This document shows, in pieces, positions 41,486 through 54,939 of a DNA stretch of 64,000 bases. Each line of letters starts with the position of its first letter. Position 1 is the first letter of the stretch. Where the stretch lies: assembly GCA_027574665.1 (NCBI GenBank), contig CM050690.1:33760357-33824356 (forward strand), given 5' to 3'. The DNA is from Rhynochetos jubatus (taxonomy: Eukaryota > Chordata > Aves > Eurypygiformes > Rhynochetidae). The notes under the pieces were generated by a model. It saw only the letters and a list, made by a program, of their open reading frames with translations, searched no databases and was not told the origin of the DNA. The translations under genes were made by a program, and so were the position numbers.

Positions 41486-42291
41486 CTGCCACTCTGGTCT
41501 GTAGTCCACGTAACAGATCTTCCCTCGGGTTTGGTTTTGTACCATATTCTTATTGCATGAGGAAAGTCTGTTGGAGTCTGAATTCCTGATTTCCTGATCT
41601 CTAAGCTCCAAGTGCCAGTAGTGAACAGAAGCTCTCCACAGCCAGGCGCCTGGCTGCAGCGAGTAAAATAGTACAGCTGTTCCTTCCAGCGATCTGCAGG
41701 TAGAGTCACAAGTTCATGTACAATCTGGTTCCTGAGATTTTCCAGCTCCCTTGAAACACCAGTTAGCTTGGCAGACCTTGTGAATTTTTCAATGCCTGAA
41801 ACAGCAGCAACATCTACCTCCTCAACCTTTAGCACGGATAAATCACAGCAGTCCAATACCAGCAGAAAATCCTTGTTCCCATGATTCTCTATGTCATCGC
41901 ATTCCTTTGAACTAGAAATCCCAGAAGCCTGGTCCCCGTTGCTATGGTTACCATTTTTATCAGAAATATCTTCTTCACCTTTACCACAGACAGCAGAATC
42001 ATTATATCCCGTTTCAGATGAACAGGCATTCATATTTGTCACAGGAATGTGGCAGGGTTCAGGTGCCCTCCCTGCACCGGTTCCATCAAACTGTGACTGG
42101 CAGCCTTCTTTGCCAGTACTGCTGGTCTTCCTGTATCGGCTCCCAGTCTCAAAGAATAAAACTATGATGCCTTCAATAATTTTACTTTCAAAATCCACAT
42201 CCAAGTCCAATATATAGTGCTTTACAAGCATGTAGCTAGTGTTGGCCATTAAGGGCAAGTCATCCTTCATGGGATCTAGCTGCGTCTCCAT
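41486..42291 (-). CDS. AOPEP: AOPEP coding exon 1 (start codon, residues 1-268)
   Basis: This 806-nt exon starts at ATG 42291 (METQLDPMKDDLPLMANTS) and ends in 'ggcag' before donor GTATGT at 41485, leaving phase 2 (the first two bases of an Arg codon). The start context is strong, with A at -3 and G at +4. An in-frame TAA at 42318-42316 excludes any upstream in-frame start. The protein closely matches mammalian aminopeptidase O: LVKHYILDLDVDFES near residues 23-37, a variable Ser/Asn/Asp-rich stretch at about 55-135, then conserved DFLLVLDCCDLSVLKVEEVD and CSQAPGCGELLF. The C-terminal part IRIWYKTKPEGRSVTW is the M1 N-terminal beta domain next to the substrate-binding region. Reading straight on past the donor meets a stop after five codons, as expected for intron. 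No signal peptide or membrane segment is visible. This is the largest coding block in the window. Confidence 0.96.
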
Positions 42292-42449
42292 GTTGCAGTC
42301 TACTGGGCACCAGTTTTACAAAGCCTTGGACATTTCTTCCATATGATGTCTCCATAAAGATCAAGGATATTCATCTTCCCAGTGCCAAAAATTATTTTCA
42401 TTAATATTACAGTATTGAAATTAATTGCAGGTCCTCCACTTCTCACATT
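42292..42449 (-). promoter_or_regulatory. AOPEP: AOPEP 5'-UTR segment with upstream ORFs
   Basis: Upstream of the AOPEP ATG the minus strand has a probable acceptor (T-run then 'atag') at 42450, so the start-codon exon likely carries about 158 nt of 5' UTR. Within it are at least three upstream ATGs. One lies directly at the exon start and is followed at once by TGA. One opens a 33-codon ORF (42401-42300). One opens an 8-codon ORF (MEEMSKAL) ending at TAA 42318-42316 in the AOPEP frame. The acceptor position is inferred from sequence only. Confidence 0.6.
42300..42401 (-). other. Upstream ORF of 33 codons before AOPEP
   Basis: An ATG at 42401 opens a 33-codon frame that ends at TAG 42302-42300, eight bases before the AOPEP start, in a different frame. 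A second in-frame ATG at 42374 (MNILDLYGDIIWKKCPR...) has A at -3. A ribosome translating it would stop very near the AOPEP ATG, so it could damp or gate AOPEP translation. It may equally be a neutral UTR feature. Peptide conservation is unknown. Confidence 0.4.
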
Positions 42450-45400
42450 CTATAAAAAAACAAACAAACAAATCAGATAACCATTTCACAACCATTTCTG
42501 AAATGCACTAAAAGTTGTTTAAAGTCCAGTTGCCTTTATTAAAAATACTACAGACATAGGGTGATTGTGTCCCCAAACTTGCAAACTTCACATATTTGCA
42601 AGAAAACACTTTGCATCTTGCACTGCCTTAACTGAGGTGTATATCGGTGTACTTTCAGAATTCAAGCTTGTATCAGGATCCAAAAACTGATTCATGAGCT
42701 TCCATACAGTCCTAGTGATTTTACTGTGGCTTTCCAAAGGTAACCTGTCTTTGCAGAAACATGTGCAACGCGGACCTGTATTTTCCCAGTTTGACTTTTA
42801 AAAAAAACAAGATGAAGAATTAAGTACCCCAAAATGCATATTGGGCCCTAATAACATCATAATGAAGCTGCAGTTCAATGTCTACAAAACCACATTTATT
42901 TTGCATTTAGAGGACTGTCAGGTTTATTTAACGTTAATTAACAGGCCAGATTAAAAGGTGACAAACAGTGCCATACACGTAAAATCAGCCTGAATTAAAA
43001 ATATCCAGAATTAATTAAAGCATTATTTTAAAAAAAACTATAAATATAAACCCTCTTTAAAACTATTAATATCGAAACATGAAATCCATGAGATTTGAGA
43101 GACAATTGAAAACCATGGCCCATGAGGTTAAAAAACACAGAGTGGACATTCATTTTCTACAGCTGAAAGTTTCAGATCAATACTTCTGTTTTTAGTGGAG
43201 ATGACACACCTGATCATGTTTACAAATAGCCAACAGACAAGAGGAACATCCTTGTAGACAAGTAACAGCTGAATTTAACTGACCCTGAATTTTAATTCTG
43301 ATGTAACACTGTGTCTGTTTAATCCTATCTCAAATCACCTTAACTTCAGATATCTCACCTTTCAAAACCTGTAGGTAGCCTCTCTATCTCCAAGTACTAG
43401 TAAGTGAATTTAAATGGCTGTTTGCAGGTGTCTCAACTTCAGAACTGCTAAAAAATTATTAATGAAATATTTTTAAGGAGTCTACCAAACATTAAAACTG
43501 TGCAACAAAGAAGCTGATATGCTATTTTATTCTGACAGTGTCAGGGACTCACTCATGCAAGTATCTTTGTATTTTTGTACTGTATTTTGAAAGTTTCATA
43601 TTGATACTGAATTAGCAAAAAGCTCTGTCTTCTGTGCAAAGCATGCTTCTGTTACAAATGATAATTTTAGTTCTCTGCTAAAGCCTCACACTGGAAGTTA
43701 GATCCTATGAAGTAAGGTGGTGTCTCAAGTAATCTGAGATAGTCCTAACTAGAGGTCCCTTAAGTGCTAAAGAAACTGAATTTATGCACTACAGTTTTAA
43801 GACAGTGCTATCATGCATGCTTTTAATTTAAACATTAATTTTGTAATAATTTCACCAATTTTAGCTTTTTTAACATAGGAGGGTACAGCAAACTCCACCA
43901 ATCACCTGCAGAGTTTCTAAATGCAAAGACTTCAGATGGTATAATTCTGCTACAACAGATGGAAAATTATGTTAAAAAGAACACTGAAGAAACCCAAGGA
44001 AATATATGACCCTGAACTTCTCTGTCAGTCGTGGGATACACATCCCCAGTGTGAATTTCTGTCTACATGATGTTAAGTTCTGACACTTCATAGTGTGCCT
44101 CCTTCTAGCAAAACCAAACACACTTGCTAACAGCTTCACCACTGGTTTTTCCATATCCAACTGCCAAGATACATACACTGAATTCAGAGGAGGAAAAATT
44201 GTACAGAAACAAAAAGCCTTATTTCAAAAAATACATAATTTGTATACTATCTGGTCTATGTCTGGAGCCTCCAAAGAGGTACTGCTCACTAAATAACATG
44301 CCAAAAATCTATTGTTCAAAGAATAGAAATTATTAATGAAATTACCTCATTTCCCTCTTCTCTAGTGTTTCATGGTCATGCGCATCAGCAACATTTGTTT
44401 TAGGCAGTTTTGTACTACTGTATAGTTGTACAGATTAAGAAATATCAGAAACATGCTATAAAAACAAAAAGCTATTTCAAAAAAATACAATTTTAGAGGT
44501 TAGCTTAAAACTATTTTTGGTAATTTCAGTTCCAGTAACTGAGACATATCTATTTCTAGACTATAAATAAGTATGCAAAACTAAATGCTAAAAAGCAGTA
44601 GATGGACCTGGAAGTCCGACCTTGGAACTCTACATAAACATCAGAGACGCTGCACATGCTATTATCTGTCTCTTAGTTATGCTGTAAAGAAATTGCCCAC
44701 CAACATTCTTGCACTGGACAGTTCTTAACTTAGGAACTCATCCACTAAAGTTCTGCTAAAGCACAATTCAGCACCTTTCTGCCAGCAGCAATATTCCATA
44801 CACAGCACATAGAAAACCACCACATTTAAGACAAATTGGAAAGAAGCTGTTATTAGTGTAATTACTTTGATCATTTATTACATAAGCCCTCTCACTGATT
44901 TTTGTATCTATGCCATATATGGCCATTTTCTGGAGGCAGGAACACTACATTCATTATGGCCATGATTTCCTTATCACTGTGATAATGAAAAACCCTTCTA
45001 GAAATTCAAAAACTGACTGGGAATATGTATGTGGAACTGCAGAGATAAAGGCCCTTGCTAGGGAGTATATAATAATTCATTAGCAAGGCTTGTCAACAGC
45101 ACCAGGCATTTTCTTCTACTTGTTGAAAAGCAGAAGCCTAACTCCCTGCAACAATACAGAATCGTATAAAAGAGCAAAATAAGACAAAATTGATAAAACC
45201 ATCTCTTAAGAGGACTGTATCCAAATTAAGATTTTAGATGCAACAGTCCTAAAAAACAATGTTTAGTTGCAACTCCATCTAGCACTATAGTCTTGTAAAG
45301 AAACAGCCACATAATACTTTGTAATGGTAGTGAGGTGCTTTCTACATACTATCACGTTTTTTCCATTGCTGCCAATTCTTAACATTAAAACAAGTCAGAT

Positions 45401-47639
45401 TAGAAATTTCAGAGAATATAAATATGCATCTCAGGTTGTGAAAGTCGAAACCCAGGTATCTTTGAGGAATGGTTTGATCATTTCATTAGAAGCCATCACA
45501 ATGCATTTGCAAAGGAGTATGTGGTTAGCACACTTTTACTACCGCAGCATCCTCTCAAGCAATGAGACATTCAAATAGGGTTTTTTACATGCATTTTTAA
45601 AGAAAAATAGAGACCAGAGCTCTGTATACAGAATCATTTAGCTGCAGAAAATAATGCTAGACACTAGTAGAACACTCCTGCTACATCACTCTCTAGGGTT
45701 CCACAGCACCGGTTGGGCATGGGGCTCTCAGCCCTTGCATACTCCTGTTCATATTTGCCCAAAATAACTGTGCAGAATTGTCTATTTTGCTTCATCTAAA
45801 TATTTAGAAAGTTCATAACCTGACTCTAAATATTTGCACTGCTCAAAATACATACCCAATACTCATTAAAAGCAATAATTTTCAAATAAATTCAGAGAGC
45901 TATTTAAAATGTGCCCTGTATATGTGAACTAGAATTTTGGCAGGTTACTCTTACTTCATTCACATCAAGACGTATTTTCTTCAGCCAACTGTCGTTTCAG
46001 AAACTGTCGCTTCTACCACACATTTGGCCTTTCTTACCCATGTCATCCAGACTCTAGATTTATTAAAAATATTCTCAAAGTACACACTTTTTGACTGCTC
46101 TGTTTTTTGTGCCTCCACTGTTGCATAAATACTTCATAGATCTGAAAGATTAATTATATTGTCTGGAAGAGTCCTCAGTGGAAGAATCTAGTTCTTTCCC
46201 TTGAGATGAGGCAGAAGTAAGTGAAACACTCCCCTATTGTTTTTAATGTCTCTGCAGAAGGGAGAGATTTCAGTTTCAGCAGCTAGCATGATCCATTTTT
46301 TCATAATATTTAATTAAATATTCTTTCCTGTAAACATTTGTTTTTCCCCCTTAAGGTTCGCTAAGTTCATGTTTCCTACAGTTTTGGATAAAGAGGACAC
46401 AGCCCTTATTTGCTTCTCAGCCCTTCTAACCCCCACCTCCACTCGGAGATCACTCTTCCACCTCTCCAACCACTCAACACACCCGTCCAGAATAGGCAGA
46501 TTATTAAAATAAAGTTTAAAATGTGCTCTGAGTCAAATAGTTCATTTTGCCCGTAATAAATTAAGACCATTTACATATCCTGGTCATTCAACAAATCCAC
46601 AGGGGCAGCAGAGCCCCAGCAAGAAAGACAATAAATACTTGTATTGCTAAAGCTAGAAGTGGTGTTTCTTTGTGACCTCAGCCTTTAAATCTCAGTGTTT
46701 GCTGTAGTTAAACATAAGCTGATCTCGCTATAACTGCAAAACAATTCTCTGAGCTTTTCCTAATTATTATTGGCACACTGATTTTCTCTTTAATACTTTG
46801 TACTTACTGCTATTGAATTTCAACTTACAGATTTCAACTCGTTTTTAAAAATCACTTACATCCTGAACTCCAAGTGCTTGTATCCTCTCTAGGTTGATCC
46901 AATCACTCGACTAATGCAAGCATAAAATACGTGAGGGTGTGTATTCACAATAAAACTAAGCCAATTGCAGCCCGCGATGCCACAAGAGGAAATGTGCCTT
47001 TCATCCTCAAATTTCTGCACAGCCTTCCCTCCTATGAATCTACACAAGTGCAGAGGACAACTCAAGGGAAGAGGCAGGAACATGCTACTGGGGACAGAAT
47101 ATGATCGCCCTTTAGGAGGCAGTTCAAATTGAATAGACTTAAACCCCGCATAAGACCATACCCAAATTTAACAAAAGTTCAGCAAAACCCATGACAGGCT
47201 CCACTACATTTAAGTATGTTGAAATAAATTTAAAATGCTCTCAGAGTTAAAAATTAAATCACTGGTGAATGCTGAAGATGGTCTTGAGAGTTTTGTTTAG
47301 TGAGTTTTTAAAGTACAAACAAATAAAACAAAATTAAATTCAAAGGCAAACTAAAGTTAATACTGGACACAACAGTCCTTCTGAAGGCAACCCAAAAACT
47401 TCTATTGTTTCTTTATTATCTAGCAGCTCAGTTGTATAGTAAGAGAAAGCAATTGGATTATTTTGACAACTTTAACTTTTGACAAGCCTTTACGGCATGC
47501 TTTTTTCCCCTAAATATCCATAAATGGATTGCCTAACAATTCACTTTACTTAATCCTCTGGAAAGAAACTGAGTTTATAATAAGTCTATTGAGAAATTGC
47601 AATTTCATTGACAGAATAGTCCTAGCAGAGAGCCACTAA

Positions 47640-47815
47640 CATGGCTGGAAGATGAAGCACACAAATGTAGGAGAAGAGGCTGATGGCACTGGGTCTGCTC
47701 AGCCTGGAAATGTGGTAGCTAGGGAAGATGACGGGCTATGTCCCAGTACCTAAAGGGGTGGGTACAGAAGATGCAGCCACACTCCTCTTAGAGGGGCGCA
47801 GAGAAAAGACAAGCA
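47640..47815 (+). mobile_element. CR1 LINE fragment
   Basis: The stretch around 'gcactgggtctgctcagcct' followed by ggaaatgtggtagc, then 'cccagtacctaaaggggtgg', follows the CR1 ORF2 C-terminal region (LGLLSLE...LKG) in degraded form. No 3' tail is visible. It lies in the 5'-UTR intron of AOPEP, antisense. Confidence 0.7.
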
Positions 47816-50800
47816 AAAAGACATTAGGCTGGCCTGCAAATACAACTGCATTCCATATTTTACTGCACTGAACAGAGCTAACTTTTTTACAAATACCAAA
47901 AAAATGGTCATTCTTACATTCTGCAGGGCTGCTTTTTTGTTGTTGTTGAACTGAAACACTAAATTAAAAGGTATGCAGCAAATAAAGAATAAGGACAGAA
48001 ATGCATCATTCTAAGCATGAGACCACCAAAGTATACTCCCAGGAAACAGTGTTCTTTACATTTTCAATGAAAGTCTAGAATGCAGCCGAAATAACAAAAG
48101 AACAAACAAAATACTACTCTTCTGGTCCAGGGTCAAGTTAACCAGAAATCTGCAACATAGCTTCCATGTTTAGAGGTAGTCAGACTACCTCTCTCTTGTA
48201 TTTGTAATCTTTTAACTATAACACACTATGGTAAGAAAGAAATTATGATGTGTTAGATTAATTTCTACTTTTCTTTAAACCAGCTTAAACAATAATGCTG
48301 ATCTTCAGTCACAGAACTTGACAGTATTCCCTGAACTAAACCAAAAGGACCGTAAGCTAAGATTACTTAAGTTTTCTGGCACATGCATAAAATATTCATA
48401 CAAAACATGTTAAAAATTATGCATAGCACCACATTCAAGGTGTGCTTTTATTATTTTCTTTGCAGCTACTAATTGACCCTAACTGAGAAGGTTTTCCATA
48501 ATTATATTCCAGAGGACTTGGTGTGCCCTCTTGTGTGTGGGTAATGTTACACCACTACGCATTAAATCAGTTGGGAGCGTATGCAATAAAATTCCCTCTT
48601 TAAAATTACATTACAAGTGATTATAAAACACAAACACCACACACTGCCTTTAAACTATTATTCTTACAACTTCAGACTCACATTAGACCAAAATATATGG
48701 AAGATACGTATTAATCTGTGATAACACAATGTATTTTCTGGATTTTTTTTAAAGCAAATATTAATAGACCTGTAAAACAGTTGTGCTTTTTAATCCTATT
48801 TTGTTTATACCTGGTTTATTAACAATAAATTTAATGGCAAAATAATACATTTTTGGAAAGCACACAGCATTTGCAATACAGAAAAACAGTATAAGTCCAC
48901 CCAGAATTTAGGACAATACAGTAGAAATATTTCAAGGCACATGTATAATAGTCACAAGATTAAGAGCTAGAAAGTTGATTTAAATGTTTCATTTGGGCGC
49001 AAAGCCACGTTACATAAGAATTAACTTGACATGAGATGAACAGATGCATTGTCTGAAACAGGACTGCTAATTTGATGCCATTAAAATACATGGATAAATG
49101 GTTGTGTTCCAGACAAGATGGTTATCTATTCCTCCTTCGGGCTGTGCTTGGCTTATCAAATATTGGATCTCAACCACCCTGGGAGAATGTCTCAGTTTTA
49201 TTCAAGAAGAAAAGACAGGAATTAACTGTTTATTTGGTCACTTAGACAGCCTCTTTAGTGTCAAGAAATAAAGTAAAAGGTCAAAGCAATTCATGACTAT
49301 ACACCCAACCTCTGTAGCAATGAAGCACATAGGAATCACACTAAAGCAAACCAGAAATCAAACCAAGTAAAAAATTAAAACAAGCAAAAATTGATAAAGG
49401 AAGGACGCACTTCTACAAAAGTGAGGATGAAAGGATAAAAATCACTGCAAAATGCAGTATCAGAGCTACAAGGTGTTGGGGTTTTAATTTCTTAAAAGGA
49501 CCGTAGTGAAAACCCATAACTGAACAGGACAAAAAGATACACATGTATGTATACTGTTACATTTATTTACATGCCAGTGGCTGTATCTTTGTTTTCAATC
49601 AGTATTGCTGCCTTCACAGTGTTGTAAAGAACATGCTGACATTTTGTTTGAAGTTTACCATCTACAGATAGACTGTCCCTCATAGGTCCAACATGACTAA
49701 ATCAGCAAGACAGACAGAAAGTATGTGTGCACTCACAGAAGCAAGAAGTTGTAATGGCAGGTACAAGAGACTGATGAGAAGATCAAGAAGAAAAGAAAAA
49801 GTCTAGCTGTGCAACAATCAAACATACTTGTAAACCACACGTTCTCCTCTTTATTTGAACTGCCATGTCTTTGCATAAATATGTGATAATTTGGGGAGTT
49901 TAACAGAAAAGGCTGTAAATAATGATCTAATTATTTGGTTCCTACTGCATTTGACTAAACTCAACTTCTATCTTGTCTTCAACCAAGTCTTCCCCAAATT
50001 GTACAAAAATCATAATATAATTAGCCCACCAACGTGTTTTCTAGGGCAAGTACTGAAACACAGCTTAGCAAAATCCTGCGCCAAATCAATGGAGCTGCAA
50101 TGTTACGCAAATTCACAAGCTGAACCTTGGCATACAAAGGCAGGATTCTTCCCCACTTTTTTCCTGGCTAACTGGGTACAGGCTCAGATGAAGTGTAACA
50201 AACTTGACTCTGAAACAGTGTATCATCACCGAAGCAATTCGGACTAGCATTTATCATTCAACATTTTCCCCACTTGCACAGGGAGGAAGAGTTGGAGTAT
50301 GAAAGATCTGAAGAGAAATGGGGCTTTTGTTTGAAACAAAAAGAACTGCCTATGCTAACTACACAGAAATGGAAAGTCTTGCCTATATATTCGTACCTCA
50401 TATATTTCTTTAACACTGATGTAATGTATGTGGTGTTATTACTAAAGTGGTTTAGATATCTCTAAAATGTTTTCCAGACAATCAAAAGCCATTGGCCTGC
50501 ATTCTGCCATACAAATGTCAAAGCACACAGGTATCATTTGGGTTTTTTTGTGGTCCAGCTATCTAATACACTCTTATAAGTGAACTATTCATGCTGCATT
50601 TCCTTTCACTCTTCCTTAACAGGCTGTAATCACAGTGTACACATACTACCTCAACTGCTGAAACAATATCCTTGCTGTACACCTCGGAAGTTCTCTGCAC
50701 ATGTCCAAGCTTTGTGTATGCAAACAGTACGTCTTTTACTACTTCTTAAATACACTGTTCTGAGTCAGTGTTCCTTGGATTTGATACGCCAAGCTCCTCA

Positions 50801-53800
50801 TTGCCTTATGCACATATCAAGGTACTGCCATCATAGAGAAGATACTAGAACCATTATTTCTGAAACCTTTTTTGAGATATTTCTCTCCCACAACACTGTC
50901 TTCGGTAATAGTTTTTGCAATATTCAGTCCATAATATGAGTTTCTGGTTTTCATTTTTTTTGAAAGTAATCCATTTCACCTCTGGAAAAAGAGGTTCACT
51001 AGCTGGATTCTAAGCATGAAAACAAACGAAGAGCTGTAATGCTACCACAAACTCTTGATGAACATTTTACAAGCACCGTTTCATGTCATACTTCTTCCAC
51101 ACACAAAGATGTAACAAATTACTCGTACCTTTTAAAAACAGACCTCGCATTCAATGCACCTTCCTTGCCAAATGTACTTCGTAAGTTATAAAAATATAAG
51201 GCAAGCTAGTTGTTTGGTTATATGTGTTAATATTTTAGAAGATAGATGTTTGCAAAAGAGCAAACAATAATAGCAGATGGTACCCAACATCAGTAGAATT
51301 ACTCTTGATCACCTGTGCACAACGGAGTTGCACAAAAGGCACAAAGAATGGGAAACAGGGTAGAAGTGATCCTTCCTGGAATGAATTTTGTATAGCAGTG
51401 CTTTTCCACTTCATACAGAAAGCACTGGCCTGAAGTAGAAGCATATGCCTCTGAAAGCAAACCCCACGAAAGAGTTTCCAGGCAAAATAAACAACTGCAA
51501 AGTAGACAAGACAGACTAAACTTCCCAAAATACCTATAGCAAAAAATGTTTCTTCATGGTAAGAAATACACAGTAGTGCACAGTTTTGGTTGTTACATTT
51601 AAAAGAAAAATTAAATAAAGAGACAGGAGAAGGGACAAATTGGAAACAATCCCATCCCACAGGGGAAAGGGAAGAAATAAAAACAATGGGCATTTGAACT
51701 ACCCTGGGAATAAGCCCATTCCAGAAAGTAAATGAAGAAAGTCAGAATAACTTTCATAGTTAAACAAAGTCTAGTTAAACCTTTGAATAGCCTATTAAAC
51801 ACCAGAATGACCAATTATGATACTTGATATTGATCTTCCATTCTTCCAGGAAGCTGTTACTTTCAATTGCTAACAACTAACTATTCCGGTCTAATTCCAC
51901 TCTAACACTACTGATCTACATGAGAAAATCAGAAAAACATCTGAACTTCTTGGGAGGTCCAGCACAGGCACTGCTAGGTGGAAGCAAATGAAAGGCTTAC
52001 AAAATTAAAAAAAAAAAAAAACAAAAACAACACACACCATGAAAAACAGAGTAGATGGTCATTAGAGATGACTCCGTAATACAGTGGTATAAGCTAGAAA
52101 CGTACTCTCCAGAACGCACTGGGTCATTTTCTCCCTTTCCAAACACACACTTTATTTCATGGCACTCCTGTTAGATCAGCCAGTGACAGATTGTCTTACA
52201 CTGTTAATACATGACAGTGAAAGGTAGGCGCAAAATGCAGTCATCTAAGATATGTCTTCATGGCAAAATGTAGGACTGCGCCAAACGTTCTTTTGTAAAC
52301 ACACACAAAACACCTCTGATTGCAAAGCACAACTGTAGTTGTTTCTGTTCATGCATTTCCAAAATTTCAGAAAAGTAAATGAGAGGGCTCAAGAGAACTG
52401 ATCTCCAACCAAACCAAATAGTTACAACTCTGTATTTGACACCTGCCAAGCCCTGGAAGATTCCCAACTCAAAGCTGTTCCAAAAATTTGAATACATGAA
52501 CTGTTTAATGCCTTAAAAAACATACCCCTATTTTTTATTGTGCAACATCAGAGTTGCACAAACCTTTTCACACACAAATGCTGACACAAATAGCAGGCAT
52601 TAAACCCCAAGACAGAGGCCATTTCTGTCTCAACTTTTCTCTTTTTCAGACAGTACACAAACTCATTCCCTGAAACAACAGACAATTAAAGCAATTAAAC
52701 AGAAATTTACACAGGCTGAGTTTCCTAGAAAACTAAAATCGGTCGGACAAATCCTACCAGTTTATGCTAGGTCTCTTTGAAGATATTTCTCCCATCTGCC
52801 AGAATCATACCCTTTGAACAACAAACAGAGACAGGTGTCTCCAGGCACAGTCACTCCAGCCCACAGCCTGGCACATGCAGCTGAACTAGTAATTTAAGAT
52901 AATATTCTGGACTGCAAAGAAGCATCCCTGAAGCACAGGCACCAACTTGCCTGTATTATGTACTCACTATACTCTTCAAAAAGTGTAGAAGCATCTCAGC
53001 ACCACAGACCTTCCCTACACGCCACTGGCTAATATCCAGACTCTACACATTTAAACAACACCATCTTTTATCCCCATGTAAAAGACAGCGCAAAATAAAG
53101 CTGTGTTCAGTTTCTCTTCCCCTTTCAGTTAAGCATTTGCTTTGTGTATACATAAAAGTTAACTCAATTGCTTTCAACATACAGGTGTTAGAATTATCAC
53201 CTACAATGCTCTTCTCCACTCAGCATTTAAAGAAATTAAAAAATTAAAAAAAAAAAAAAGTCTTTTGGATAAATGTTCTCTTTAATAATCATAAGAGGTT
53301 TGTAACTTACTCCCTTGAAACTGCTTTCAAGGAAGCTCCCTCCAAATCCAGTTTTATAAATTCTTCACACAACACAAGACACTAAGATCTTACCAAGATG
53401 CCAGCTTTGAACATCAGCATCACTGGTAATTTTACATATCAAGAAATACGCATACATAATTTTCGGTAAATGTAAACTTATGAAGGCAGAAATGAGTTCT
53501 TCTATAGATGCAAATAAGGCTTAAACAAAATAACAGAAACACTTGCTACTGCTAAACTACTCTAAACCAAGCCATGCAAAAGAGCTTGCAGACCACTCTG
53601 TCGCAAGAAAACCAGCACACATTGTAATGAGGCTTTGAGGTGAAAATTAATTTGAGTAGTAACATCTCTTGACAAAACAACTGGTACCTTTCCATAAGCC
53701 TCCTTTTAAGTTTGGGAACTACAGAAGTAACAAGCGTAATGGAAGACCTTTACCAACTACAAGTTAGCAGCACTGGAATTTGCTTCCCATGAGCTGAAAT

Positions 53801-54154
53801 GACAAGTCAAGATAGAAAACGCCTCCTTTCTTTCAGCTGAAACAAGAAGGGAAACACCAAAAAAATCAAAGTCCCCTTCTGCCCCCAAAATACCCATCCC
53901 CAAAGGAAAACAGATAATTAGCAAAGATGAGAGACAGAAGCTTAACTTACTATCGGTAAATTAAACTCTCTTTAGTTCGCTGGTGGTTCTTTGTATTACA
54001 ATAGTGACCGAATTCCTAAAATCATTAGACAGAGCCCTAATATATGCAGCTAAACATTTTACAAGCCCCTGTCCACAAATCTAAAATGACTACGTTTATA
54101 GAAAACCCATTTGTGTAAGGATGGAATTTTCAATCTTTTATTTAACAAATGATT

Positions 54155-54259
54155 CAAGGTGGACACAGTCTGGGTAACCTGCTGTAACTAGCCCTGCCTG
54201 AGCTGGGGCATTGGACCAGATGTTCTTTAGCAACCCCTTTCAACCTCTGTGATTCTGTG
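54155..54259 (+). mobile_element. CR1 LINE 3' tail
   Basis: The block 'ctgggtaacctgctgtaact' then 'tgcctgagctggggcattgg', 'accagatgttctttagcaac' and 'ttcaacctctgtgattctgt' is a short CR1 3' UTR end. It lies about 0.6 kb from the CpG island, antisense to AOPEP. Confidence 0.85.
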
Positions 54260-54921
54260 GAGATGCTGCATAGCATTAAAGAGGTGCAAAGTTACCTTCG
54301 ATTCTATTTCCACTCAAAATACACAAGGGACGCGTGTGTCCAGATTTTCAGGAGATGGAGCATGCAGGTGAGAATATATTCATACACAGGAAGTGTCCAT
54401 ATCAAATCCGTGCTGAAACAGAATGACTGTTTTTAATTCAATGCTTTATTCCAATGTTCTAATTCAATGTGTCATTTATAGATACCACCTACAGTGTGAA
54501 AGAACTATTTCCTTAAGGCTGGAATCAGAAAAAAACCAGCATTCCCAATGCTGACACTGGCAAACCACCTCAGTCACTCAACTTGACCTCTGCAAAAACT
54601 AAGCATTATCGCGAGAAAAGGATCCAACACACAACCAAGCTGAAATCCTCAGATGAATTACAAAACGCCATTTATTAAGGTATGAGTTTCACCTCTGTTT
54701 CCAAGAGTTTAAGAGGCCAACGAGCAGAAAAGCTTGCTAATCAGCTTTGAGAAGCTTGAACAGAGTTACATTTAAAGTCTTTCCAGGAAGCCGTACTCCA
54801 GAAAACTAGAGTCTTACAGGAAGGGCACAGACTCAAGCTGCGTGAGCGGTGTGAGGGCAGGCGACGGGGCGTTGCTGATGCACATCCCCCGCTGCCCGGC
54901 GTTCCGGTCACCACCGCTCAC

Positions 54922-54939
54922 CAGCGGCAGCGGCTCCCT
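54922..54939 (-). other. AOPEP: Candidate AOPEP 5' noncoding exon end or 18-nt microexon
   Basis: On the minus strand 'ccgctg' at 54922 is followed by GTGAGC, a good donor, inside the CpG island. It could end a longer first noncoding exon that begins upstream. Alternatively, the stretch just before it, ccttgtcttgcag, is a good acceptor, so an 18-nt microexon is also possible. No protein evidence applies because this would be 5' UTR. Confidence 0.35.

Larger units (their letters stand above)
42450..54839. other. AOPEP: AOPEP 5'-UTR intron, no coding exon seen
   Basis: About 12.4 kb between the probable start-exon acceptor and the CpG island. Apart from the CR1 pieces at 47.7 and 54.2 kb and A-rich tracts (about 52007-52020 and 53243-53256), I see nothing. 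An alternative noncoding exon could be hidden here and would not be recognisable by protein homology. Confidence 0.65.

Noticed and set aside
51235-51693. 152-codon minus-strand frame with hydrophobic stretches
   Set aside because: Its length is within chance for 64 kb of six-frame sequence. It shows no domain or splice context, and its composition looks like translated AT-rich intron.
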